Positions 8,392-17,134 of a stretch of 64,000 bases of DNA are shown one piece after another. The stretch comes from Verrucomicrobiaceae bacterium (GTDB lineage: Bacteria; Verrucomicrobiota; Verrucomicrobiia; Verrucomicrobiales; Verrucomicrobiaceae). The stretch spans positions 62,001 to 126,000 of the forward strand of contig JAIXYN010000059.1 in the NCBI GenBank assembly GCA_027490195.1. Reading direction: 5' to 3'. Below the pieces are notes generated by a model, which was not told the DNA's origin, did not search any database, and worked only from the letters and a program-made list of their open reading frames with translations. Each line of letters opens with the position of its first letter. The first letter of the stretch is position 1. The position numbers and the translations under genes were made by a program.

Positions 8392-9612
8392 ATGACGACG
8401 CGAACAAGCGCTTCCACAACAAAGGTATTATTACTCTTAACGTTTTCACAGATCTGCTTTCAGGTGCATGCCTCCGCACAGTCGCCCGAAGCCTTTCTGC
8501 AAACTAAAGTCACTGCAACCTTGGATGTGGGCGAGAAATTTCAGAGCGGGTTAAGCCTGTTGTGGAGTCCTTCAGGACAGGCCGCGTGGGATAAAATGAG
8601 AGAGTTCCATGGGGTTAAAACCATAGAGCTTGAGCCGCCGACTCACATCGCAGACGTGCTCAACCAGTTCAAATGGGATGCAGCAAAGACGCTGCCTGAT
8701 GGAACCGTCGTCTATGGAGGTGAGGACTCCGAAGCTCGACGCGTAGAAATTCGCGAGATGCTCAGGAAACGAGTAGGTGCCAATGCGGCGGCGATGATCG
8801 GCCCCTATCTGCCGCCTGGAAGAGTGGATGCAAACACACTTCGCCTGGGTTCAGCCATTTTTGTGAGCTGCATCTCTCATTCGCCGCGTTTTCCCGTTGG
8901 CTTTGCACTGAAAAAGAGTGTCTTTTCCTATTCCAATGGCCAAGGAGTACCTGTGCAGGGATTCGGCAGTGAAGGACCGTACGCCGCAAACTTGGGCGAT
9001 GCACTCAATATCATTGCCGACGATTTTAAAGGAGCCGTCATTCTCAAGCTTCCATTTTTCGAAGAAGCAAAATCCAAATCTAGCTTTCTTACGCTGGCCA
9101 AAATTCCCCATATGACGTGTCTTGAAGATGGCATTCAACGCGTACGTCAGGCCCTCAAATCACCCCTCCCAGCCGACCAAGCCATCAAGCAAAATGACAA
9201 ATGGTGGAGATACCACAATCAGCTCAGTGCGGTGGACCGATTTTGGATGCCCAAACTCAAAACCACTCTCTCGTGTGACTATGGCGAACTGATTGGCAAA
9301 ACCTATCTGCGCCAGCCTGGCGGGCTTGGCATTACCTACTGGAAAATTCGTGAGGCCCAGCAATTGCTGAGTTTCCGGCTGGATGAACAAGGCTCCATGA
9401 CGCAGGCCGTTTTTAAAATTGTGCCGGATTTTCTTTCATCAGGGGGTGGCGCGGAAAAGCCGTCGGATACGCCAAAGATCGAAAGCCTGCCATTCCTGCC
9501 CAGAGTGTTTGCGTTCGACGGGCCCTTTCTTGCCGCCTTATGGATGAAGGGAGCCGAGTGGCCCTATCTTGCCTGCTGGGTGGACAGCGAAGAGGTGCTG
9601 CTTAAAAAGTGA
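8392..9612 (+). CDS. Secreted protein with serpin-like organisation
   Basis: The product has 406 residues with a signal peptide (residues about 1-28, hydrophobic core VLLLLTFSQICFQV). The order of segments resembles a serpin: LSLLWSPSGQAAWDKM (55-69), RLGSAIFVS (151-159), an F-strand region with GVPVQGFGSEGPY ending in FKGAVILKLP (212-221), WMPKLKTTLSCDYGELI (285-301), the hinge-like LDEQGSMTQAVFKIV (330-344), a variable loop, and FAFDGPFLAALW (373-384). Serpins trap proteases by inserting a reactive loop. The hinge is not canonical (EEGTEAAAAT in inhibitors), so inhibition is doubtful. Similarity is read by eye; otherwise this is a hypothetical protein. It is divergent from the M28 peptidase gene. 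Confidence 0.55.
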   Translation: MTTRTSASTTKVLLLLTFSQICFQVHASAQSPEAFLQTKVTATLDVGEKFQSGLSLLWSPSGQAAWDKMREFHGVKTIELEPPTHIADVLNQFKWDAAKTLPDGTVVYGGEDSEARRVEIREMLRKRVGANAAAMIGPYLPPGRVDANTLRLGSAIFVSCISHSPRFPVGFALKKSVFSYSNGQGVPVQGFGSEGPYAANLGDALNIIADDFKGAVILKLPFFEEAKSKSSFLTLAKIPHMTCLEDGIQRVRQALKSPLPADQAIKQNDKWWRYHNQLSAVDRFWMPKLKTTLSCDYGELIGKTYLRQPGGLGITYWKIREAQQLLSFRLDEQGSMTQAVFKIVPDFLSSGGGAEKPSDTPKIESLPFLPRVFAFDGPFLAALWMKGAEWPYLACWVDSEEVLLKK

Positions 9613-9687
9613 ACAGCGGGTTTTAAACTTTGCGCATGCATCCGGCGTCCAGCCGTGTTTGATCCGCCTCGACCCTTTTTTCCGACC

Positions 9688-12600
9688 ATGCGCTTACTCC
9701 CCCTGCTCGCTCTATTTCCCATGCTGGTTTCCGCCGCCGAACCGGTATCTTTGTTCGATGGCAAGACGCTAAAAGGCTGGGACGGCGAAACGACGAAAGT
9801 CTGGCGGGTGGAGGACGGAGTAATCGTGGGCGGGTCGCTGGAGGGGAATCCGCAGAATGAATTCCTGACGGCAAAGAAAGTGTATCGGAATTTCATCCTG
9901 CGGCTGGAATACAAACTGGAAGGCACGGAGGGCTTTGTGAACGGTGGGGTGCAGTTCCGCAGCGTGCGCATCCCGCAGCCGCCAAATGAGATGAGCGGCT
10001 ATCAGGCGGACATCGGCGCGGGTTACTCGGGCTGCTTGTATGATGAATCGCGGCGGAAGAAGATGCTGCTGCAGCCGGCGAAGGAACTGATCGAGAAAGC
10101 CGAGAAGCCGGGCGAGTGGAACACGTACGAGATTCGGGCCGAGGAGCAGCGCATTCAGTTGTTTGTTAACAAGGTGCGCACGGTGGACTACACCGAACGT
10201 GAGCCGGGCATCGACCTGAAGGGACTCATCGCGCTGCAGATCCACGGCAAGTGCAAGGCGCAGATCTCTTTCCGCAACATCACCATCGAGGCTTTACCGG
10301 ACGCGATGGTTCCTGAAGAGAAGGATGTGCTGAATCGCTTTGGCAATCCTGGCGCTGCGGTGGCGAAACATGAGGCATTCAAGGATGGCAAATTTGTGCT
10401 GGAGCAGGACGAAGTGATTGTGATGGCGGGCCAGGAGAATCTGGTGCGCGAGCAGAAGGTGGGAGAATTTGAAGCGGTGTTCGGCACTGCGTATGCGGCC
10501 AAGCAGCCGCGTTTTCGCTCGATGGCCTGGGAAGGTGACACGGTGTATGAGCAGTGGCGGGATTTGAATTTCGGCGACTGGAAGGCGCAGCTCGACGCAG
10601 CGGGTGCGAGCATTGTGATCGCGCATTTTGGCCAGACGGAATCGTTTGATGGCGTGAAGCGACTGGCGGAGTTCAAGTCGGCCTATCATCGGCTGCTGGA
10701 TCAGTTTACCGGGCAAACACCGCGTCTGGTGCTGGTGTCGCCGATGCCGTTTGAAAAGCCTACGGCATCGCATGCGCCGGACCTGACGCAGCGGAATGCG
10801 GATGTGAAAGCTTATGCGGATGCGGTGCGCGAGGTGGCGAAGCAGCGTGGTGCGGTCTTCGTTGATCTGTTCACGCCTTTTTCGGCCCGAGCAGGGGAGC
10901 GACTCACCGATGATGGCCTGCATCTGAACGCGCTGGGATTGCGCGTGGCGGCGCGGGAGATCGCACAGCAACTTGGAGCCTCGTCGAGCGATGCGGATGA
11001 TCTCAGCGCGGTGAAGGCGGCGATTGTGGAGAAGAACCGTCTGTGGTTCGACTGCTGGCGTCCGGCGAACTGGTCGTTTGTTTATGGTGACCGTGTGACG
11101 CAGATGTTTGGCAAGCCCGCCAAGGATGCGCCGTCACTGCGGGAGAGCTTTGAAGAACGGAAGCCGCTCGTCGCAAAGCTGGACGCCCGCATTCATGCGC
11201 TGGCTAAGGGCGAGAAGGTGCCGGACGAGCCGAAGCCGGAATCACCCGTGGTCACGGAGACGGTGCTCACGCCGGAGCAGCAGATGGCGGCCTTCACGGT
11301 GGCGGAGGGGTATGAGATGAACCTTTTTGCCTCCGAGGCGGAAGGCGTGGCGAAGCCGACGCAGTTCTCCTGGGATGAACGCGGCCGCCTTTATGTGGCG
11401 TGCTCACCGACGTACCCGCAGACACGGCCGGGCATCAAGCCTTCGGATTTCATCCTCGTGCTGGAAGACACGGATGGGGATGGCAAGGCGGACAAATCCA
11501 CGCGCTTTGCGGAAGGATTGACCATGGTGCAGGGCGTGGAGGTGGGCGCGGGTGGTGTGTATGTCTGCGACTTTGATCAGATCGTGCATCTCAAGGACAC
11601 GAACGGTGACGGCAAGGCGGATGAGAAGACGGTGCTGTTCTCGGGGTTCGGCATCGGCGACACGCATCAACTGGCGAACTCGATCTGCCACGGTCCTGAT
11701 GGCGCGCTATGGTTCACTCAGGGGCTGCATGCATTTTCTCGCGTGGAAACGGCGTGGGGACTGGCGCGGCTGGACAAAGCGGGTGTGTGGAAGTTGAACG
11801 CGCGCACTCAGCAAATGGCTGGCTACTTCAACGGCGGAAAAGCGGGGCACAACTGCTGGGGCGTGGCGTTTGATGACTACAACCAAGTCTTCCACAAGAG
11901 CGGCGACCGTCCGGCAGGCTACTACAGCGTGCCTGGGCTCGTGGCGCTGGCCGACCCTGATGAATACCACCCGACCGGGGCCTTGTTTGACTCGAATCCC
12001 AAGACGAACAGCCTGGAGTTCATCGGCACGAAGGCGCTGCCAGATGACATTCAGGGCTGCGCGCTGATCGGCGGTTATTTTGGCAATGTGGTGGAGCTTC
12101 ACCGCCTCGAGGATGATGGCTCTGGCTTCAAGAGCACACAGCTGCCGAAGCTGGTGAAATCGAGCGACACTTCGTTTCGTCCGGTGGATGTGAGCATCGG
12201 GCCAGATGGCGCGATGTATCTTTGCGACTGGTTCAATCCGGTGATCGGCCACTACCAAGCCAGCTATGCTGACCCACGCCGCGACCGCTCGCATGGCCGC
12301 ATCTGGCGCATCACCGCCAAGGGCCGCGCACCCGTCAAACAGCCGAAGCTGGCGGAGATGAAACCGGCGGAACTGCTCGAACAACTGAAGTCACCGGAGC
12401 GCTGGACGCGGTATCAGGCGAAGCGAATGCTGTTTGATGCACCGACGGCGGAAGTCCTGAAAGCGGCGGATGATTTCATCGCAAAGAATGATGACGAGCA
12501 TGTGCTGATGGAGGTCTGCGGCGTGTTTGAATCGCATGAATCGCCGCGTGAGGAGTTGGTGAAGCGCCTGCTCAAGGCGAAGGATGCTCGTGTGCGTGCC

Positions 12601-13272
12601 TATGGAGCGAGAGCTACGGAGTCGCTGGAGCTTTTGACCCAGGCCGTGCGTGACGAAAATCCGCGCGTGCGGCTAGAGGCGGTGGTGGCCTGCGCGCATG
12701 TGGCCAAGCCTGAAGCAGTGGAAGTGGCGGTGCAGGCGCTGGAAAAGCCAACGGACAGATTCATCGACTACGCACTCAAGCAGGTGGTGAAGAGCCTCAA
12801 GCCGCAGTACGTGCCGGTGATGGCGAAGCTCAGCTTTGGCGGCAATGCCAAGCAGGCCGAGTATGTGAAGAAGATCGCGAGCGCGGCAGCTGTCGTCGAT
12901 CATCCGGGCAAGGTGGTGTACGACGCGCTGTGCCTGAACTGCCACCAACCCGAGGGCAAGGGCCTGCCTGGCATCTATCCTTCCATCGCAGCCAGCGACT
13001 GGGCGGCGGGAGATCCGGAGCGCCTGATCAAAATGCTGACCCACGGTCTTAGCGGCCCGATTCTTGTGAATGGAGTGGAATTCAAGCAACTCGCCCCCCT
13101 GCCAATGCCCCCCATGGGCCTGAATGACGAGCAAGTGGCCGATGTGCTGACCTACGTGCGGGCCAATTTCAGCAACAAGGCACCTGCCGTGACGCCTGTG
13201 CAGGTGAAAACCGTGCGCGAGGCCACAAAGAACCGCACAACTTTGTGGACGGCTGAAGATTTGGCGAAATAA
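9688..13272 (+). CDS. DUF1080 - SGNH-like - PVC-type membrane-bound dehydrogenase - HEAT - cytochrome c fusion
   Basis: ATG 9688 precedes a signal peptide (MRLLPLLALFPMLVSA); the product has 1194 residues. Residues about 20-205 are a DUF1080 (3-keto-disaccharide hydrolase-like) lectin fold with VSLFDGKTLKGWDG. Residues about 210-435 resemble an SGNH/GDSL hydrolase and end in DDGLHLNALG. Residues about 530-880 form the PVC dehydrogenase propeller (AEGYEMNLFASE, LEDTDGDGKADK, GPDGALWFTQG). HEAT-like helices lie at 885-1065. A cytochrome c domain has CLNCH at about 1082 and Met ligand candidates in PLPMPPMG near 1137. It probably oxidises or cleaves sugars in the periplasm and passes electrons to the heme. 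The substrate is unknown. Confidence 0.9.
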   Translation: MRLLPLLALFPMLVSAAEPVSLFDGKTLKGWDGETTKVWRVEDGVIVGGSLEGNPQNEFLTAKKVYRNFILRLEYKLEGTEGFVNGGVQFRSVRIPQPPNEMSGYQADIGAGYSGCLYDESRRKKMLLQPAKELIEKAEKPGEWNTYEIRAEEQRIQLFVNKVRTVDYTEREPGIDLKGLIALQIHGKCKAQISFRNITIEALPDAMVPEEKDVLNRFGNPGAAVAKHEAFKDGKFVLEQDEVIVMAGQENLVREQKVGEFEAVFGTAYAAKQPRFRSMAWEGDTVYEQWRDLNFGDWKAQLDAAGASIVIAHFGQTESFDGVKRLAEFKSAYHRLLDQFTGQTPRLVLVSPMPFEKPTASHAPDLTQRNADVKAYADAVREVAKQRGAVFVDLFTPFSARAGERLTDDGLHLNALGLRVAAREIAQQLGASSSDADDLSAVKAAIVEKNRLWFDCWRPANWSFVYGDRVTQMFGKPAKDAPSLRESFEERKPLVAKLDARIHALAKGEKVPDEPKPESPVVTETVLTPEQQMAAFTVAEGYEMNLFASEAEGVAKPTQFSWDERGRLYVACSPTYPQTRPGIKPSDFILVLEDTDGDGKADKSTRFAEGLTMVQGVEVGAGGVYVCDFDQIVHLKDTNGDGKADEKTVLFSGFGIGDTHQLANSICHGPDGALWFTQGLHAFSRVETAWGLARLDKAGVWKLNARTQQMAGYFNGGKAGHNCWGVAFDDYNQVFHKSGDRPAGYYSVPGLVALADPDEYHPTGALFDSNPKTNSLEFIGTKALPDDIQGCALIGGYFGNVVELHRLEDDGSGFKSTQLPKLVKSSDTSFRPVDVSIGPDGAMYLCDWFNPVIGHYQASYADPRRDRSHGRIWRITAKGRAPVKQPKLAEMKPAELLEQLKSPERWTRYQAKRMLFDAPTAEVLKAADDFIAKNDDEHVLMEVCGVFESHESPREELVKRLLKAKDARVRAYGARATESLELLTQAVRDENPRVRLEAVVACAHVAKPEAVEVAVQALEKPTDRFIDYALKQVVKSLKPQYVPVMAKLSFGGNAKQAEYVKKIASAAAVVDHPGKVVYDALCLNCHQPEGKGLPGIYPSIAASDWAAGDPERLIKMLTHGLSGPILVNGVEFKQLAPLPMPPMGLNDEQVADVLTYVRANFSNKAPAVTPVQVKTVREATKNRTTLWTAEDLAK

Positions 13273-13326
13273 ATCAGGATAAAAGATCACAGCTAGCATT
13301 GAACTTGCTGAGGATTAAGGCATCGA

Positions 13327-16300
13327 ATGAGCGTGCCTTCTGACGTCACCAAAAAGACCAGCCGCCGCTGGTGGAGATGGATCAAACGACTAGTCCTGGC
13401 TGGCATTGCGCTGCTAGTGCTGGCTGTCGTCTTCCATGAGCCATTGCTGCGCTGGGCGGTCGGCTACGGCGGCCCCAAGGGAGCTGAGATGGCAGGGATC
13501 AAGCTCAAGTGGCAGGTGGAAGGCTCCGTGCTGCGCGATTTGAAGATCAGCGACATCGAAGCCAGCGGATCACTGGTGGAGCATGCGACGGTTGCTAAAA
13601 TCGAAGTGAACTACGATGCCTGGAGTTTCATCAAGACGCGCAATTTCGACATCGTCAAGAGTGTGGTGGTGAAGGACGCGGACGTGGCGCTGGATCTGCG
13701 CAAGCTGGCTAAGGAGGAAAAAGTGGTGGCGAAGGTGAAGCCGCCGCCATCTAGCAAACCACCGCCGCTGGTTTGGCCGAAGATGATCGACATTGAGAGC
13801 ATCAATGCCGATGTGACGCTGGCGGATGGTAGCAAGATCACGGTGCGCGGTCTGAGCCTGCGGGTTGGCGAAGGCATGCCGGGGATTTTTGAACTCGCCG
13901 AATTCAAGATGGAGCCTGGTGATCTGCGTGTCGCAAATGTGAAGGCGCAGGTGCACTGGGGCGAGCGCACGCTGAGCATCGCAGGACTGGATCTGCCCTA
14001 TGGAGCGAAGCTGAAATCACTCGCGGTGGATTTGAGCGAATGGGAGAAGGATGCGGCGAGCGTGAAGCTCGATGTGGGAATGGGCAAAGCTGCCGTGGTC
14101 GTCGAAGCACTGGCGCGCGGCATTTTTGGTGGCGCGATGCAGATGAAGGCCGATGTGCGTGTGCGTGATCTGGCATCGGCCGAACTGCAAGCCTTGAAGC
14201 TGCCGGAGGGCGTCAAGTTCGGGCCGGTGAGTGTGGATTTGCACGCGGAAGGCGATCCGCTGAAACCGAGGACGCTGGCGGCAACTGGCAAGATCAACAT
14301 TCATGATGTGCGGGCTGGAGGTACCATGCTGGACTCGATCACGACCACGCTGGAAGTTAAAGATGGCGTGGCGCGTGTGAAGGAATTGAAGGTGCTGCGC
14401 GGTGTGAATGAGGTGGTGGCGGAGATGGAGGCGAAGCTGGCAGAAGATGTGATGAAGTCTCCGTGGACGGCCAAAGTGAAGGCGAAAATCGCTGATGTGA
14501 ATCAACTGCTGGCGAAGCCGCCAGCGGCGCGCGGCTTGATCGAACTGAAGGCTGATGCCACGGGGATCGGGCCCACGCCGACAACGCTCGCAGCGCAAAT
14601 GAACGGCACCGACATGGGCTTTCAAAGCTACAAGCTGCCCAAGCTTTCAGTGGCGGTGAGCCTGGATGGCAAGGAAGCCAAAGTGAGCGTGCCCGCGCTA
14701 ATGCTAGGCGCTGGAAATCGCGTGGATGTGAATGCGGCGATGACGATGGACGATTCGATGCCCGTGACAGCGCAGTGGCAGATCCAGATCGATGATCCGA
14801 TGGCTTTGATGCAAACGGTGGGACTGCCGCCGCTGGAAAAACCGGTAAAAGCGAAGATCGCTACATCGGGCAAAGCTGCCTTCAAAGTAAACGACGTGAT
14901 GAATCTGGATGCCGGTGTCGATTTAAGCGTGAAGGAAGGACGCATTGGCGATGCCCCGCTGCCGCTGATCGAGATGAAGGTGAATGTGGCCAAGGGAGAG
15001 GCCAAGCTGCAGCCGTGTCGCATCGTGGTGGACGAGAAAAACCGCATTGAACTGAAGGGCAAGGCGAAGCTGCAGGCACCGTGGGGGTTTGATCTGAATG
15101 GAGACATCGCGCTGCCAGTACTCATGAGTTTGAACCCGCTACTGGCAGCCGTGAAAGCGCCCGGGATCGAATCGGGCAGCCTTGCGGTGAAGCTGAATGT
15201 CAGCGGAGACGCCAGCCCGTGGCGAGGTGAAGGCAGCGTCGAAATGCAGGCGGCGAAGGTGAAGGTAGCGGGCATGCCGGAGGCGGCCGATGTGGATTTG
15301 AAGACGACGTTTGCCGGCACCACGGCTCAAATCGAAACGATGCAGGCGGTGCTGGGACCATGGAAGCTGCTCACCAAGGGCACTGTGACGGACAAGGAAG
15401 CCCATTTGAGCGAACTGAGTTTCTGGCAGAAGGACCGGCAACTGATGAGCGGGCATGCCCATGCGCCGTTTGATGTGATGCAAACCGACGTGGTGAAGGG
15501 AGTGCCGCTTGATGTGGTGCTGAATGCGCATGAACTACCGATTCATGACATCGCGGCAGCAGCCGGTGTGAAGAGTGTGCCACCGGGATTGCTGAGTGTG
15601 GATGTTAAGATCGGAGGCAGGCTGGACACGATGGATGCATCTGTGAAAGTGGGACTGAAAGACCTGAAAGCGCCAGGGCTGACGAAATCATTTCAACCGG
15701 CCACCGTCGATGTGTTGATGAAACTGAAGGCGGATCAACTGGGACTCGATTTGAAGGTGGTGCAGGCACCACTGCAGCCTTTGACTTTTAAAGCAGAGGT
15801 GTCAGCGGTGCTGACGAAACTGATCAAGGAGCCTGCACTCGCGATGGATCTCCCATTAAAGGCCACGCTGGATCTGCCAGAGAGTGATCTGAGCTTTGCG
15901 CGCGAGTTTGCTCCTGATGTGGTGAGATCAATTCCGGCGAAATTGAAACTGCATGCGAGTGTAGGTGGCACGGTAAAAGTGCCGCTGATCGATTCGGCGC
16001 TCGACCTGAACTCGCCGGAGATCGACTTCGTGAGCGCGGACATGCCGAGCGTGCGTGATCTGCGTGTGAAGGTGCGCAGCCATGATCGCGAGGTGAAGCT
16101 GGAGGACATCTCGATGATGCTCGCAGGCGGCAAGGTGCGGCTCGGAGGGACGCTGGATGCCGCTAACACGGAGGATCCGAAGTTTGACCTGAAGGTGGAG
16201 GCGCGTGAGGCGCTGGTGATGAGGAATCCGACTTCAAGCGTGCGTGCGAACGCCGACATCGAGTGCGTGGGCAGCTTGAAGGCGGCACGTGTAAGCGGCA

Positions 16301-17133
16301 CGGTGGAGGCTGTGCGTGGCCGCATTTTTCAAGAGGTGAACCTGCTGCCGAATGTCATGGGCATGATTCAGCAGGGCGAAAAACTGCCGCCGCCTCCGCC
16401 TTCGACATCGAGGGTCGATCAAAAACTGGAACTGCCTCCCATGCTGAAGGATTGGAACTTTGATCTGAAGGTGAAGACGCGTGATCCGGTGGTGATCGCG
16501 GGCAATCTGATGAACGGGGCGATATCGGCAGACATCGCAGTCGGCGGCACAGGTGCGACACCACGAGTGACGGGCTTCGCGAATGTGGACCGAATGGTGC
16601 TGAAGCTGCCATTCAGCCTGTTGAAGATCACCAAAGGTGTCGTGACGATGAATCCTGACAATCCATTCACGCCCAAGCTCGATGTGCGTGGTGAATCGCG
16701 CGTGGGGAGCAATGACATCACGCTGTATGTTTATGGCGACGCATCGAATCCGAAGACACGATTTACCAGTACACCGCCGCTGTCCGAGGCGGACATTGTG
16801 ACGCTACTGGGCACAGGCATGACGCTGGGAGGCGACAATGCGCAAATGGCGAGCGAGGCGATGACGCGTGCCGCCTTTCTCGTGATCTCCGAAACCTACC
16901 GTAAAATCTTCCACAAGAAAAAGACGGTGAGCGCCGAGCCGCCACGGCTGCACACGACATTCAATCCCTCAGGTGCCGACCGTTCGAGTGACAGTATGCA
17001 GGCGATGTATGAGATCACCCCCAAATTCAGGTTCATCGGCCGCTTCTCGCAGACGGGACGCATGAAGGCGCTGCTGGGCTATGTGCTGAAATTTGGCAAG
17101 TCCGCTAGAGCCATGGATGAAGACCCGCAGTAA
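13327..17133 (+). CDS. tamB: TamB-like translocation/assembly module protein (DUF490)
   Basis: This is a 1268-residue protein with one N-terminal membrane helix (residues about 18-40, LVLAGIALLVLAVVF), a long repetitive beta-rich body typical of AsmA/TamB bridge proteins, and a C-terminal DUF490 domain. The hallmark PPLSEADIVTLLGTG is near residue 1155, and the end is the barrel-like GRFSQTGRMKALLGYVLKFG. TamB spans the periplasm from the inner membrane to an Omp85 partner and takes part in lipid transport or outer-membrane protein assembly. AAGG seven bases before ATG 13327 is a weak ribosome site. Its stop is one base from the start of the Omp85 gene. Confidence 0.9.
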   Translation: MSVPSDVTKKTSRRWWRWIKRLVLAGIALLVLAVVFHEPLLRWAVGYGGPKGAEMAGIKLKWQVEGSVLRDLKISDIEASGSLVEHATVAKIEVNYDAWSFIKTRNFDIVKSVVVKDADVALDLRKLAKEEKVVAKVKPPPSSKPPPLVWPKMIDIESINADVTLADGSKITVRGLSLRVGEGMPGIFELAEFKMEPGDLRVANVKAQVHWGERTLSIAGLDLPYGAKLKSLAVDLSEWEKDAASVKLDVGMGKAAVVVEALARGIFGGAMQMKADVRVRDLASAELQALKLPEGVKFGPVSVDLHAEGDPLKPRTLAATGKINIHDVRAGGTMLDSITTTLEVKDGVARVKELKVLRGVNEVVAEMEAKLAEDVMKSPWTAKVKAKIADVNQLLAKPPAARGLIELKADATGIGPTPTTLAAQMNGTDMGFQSYKLPKLSVAVSLDGKEAKVSVPALMLGAGNRVDVNAAMTMDDSMPVTAQWQIQIDDPMALMQTVGLPPLEKPVKAKIATSGKAAFKVNDVMNLDAGVDLSVKEGRIGDAPLPLIEMKVNVAKGEAKLQPCRIVVDEKNRIELKGKAKLQAPWGFDLNGDIALPVLMSLNPLLAAVKAPGIESGSLAVKLNVSGDASPWRGEGSVEMQAAKVKVAGMPEAADVDLKTTFAGTTAQIETMQAVLGPWKLLTKGTVTDKEAHLSELSFWQKDRQLMSGHAHAPFDVMQTDVVKGVPLDVVLNAHELPIHDIAAAAGVKSVPPGLLSVDVKIGGRLDTMDASVKVGLKDLKAPGLTKSFQPATVDVLMKLKADQLGLDLKVVQAPLQPLTFKAEVSAVLTKLIKEPALAMDLPLKATLDLPESDLSFAREFAPDVVRSIPAKLKLHASVGGTVKVPLIDSALDLNSPEIDFVSADMPSVRDLRVKVRSHDREVKLEDISMMLAGGKVRLGGTLDAANTEDPKFDLKVEAREALVMRNPTSSVRANADIECVGSLKAARVSGTVEAVRGRIFQEVNLLPNVMGMIQQGEKLPPPPPSTSRVDQKLELPPMLKDWNFDLKVKTRDPVVIAGNLMNGAISADIAVGGTGATPRVTGFANVDRMVLKLPFSLLKITKGVVTMNPDNPFTPKLDVRGESRVGSNDITLYVYGDASNPKTRFTSTPPLSEADIVTLLGTGMTLGGDNAQMASEAMTRAAFLVISETYRKIFHKKKTVSAEPPRLHTTFNPSGADRSSDSMQAMYEITPKFRFIGRFSQTGRMKALLGYVLKFGKSARAMDEDPQ

Positions 17134-17134
17134 A

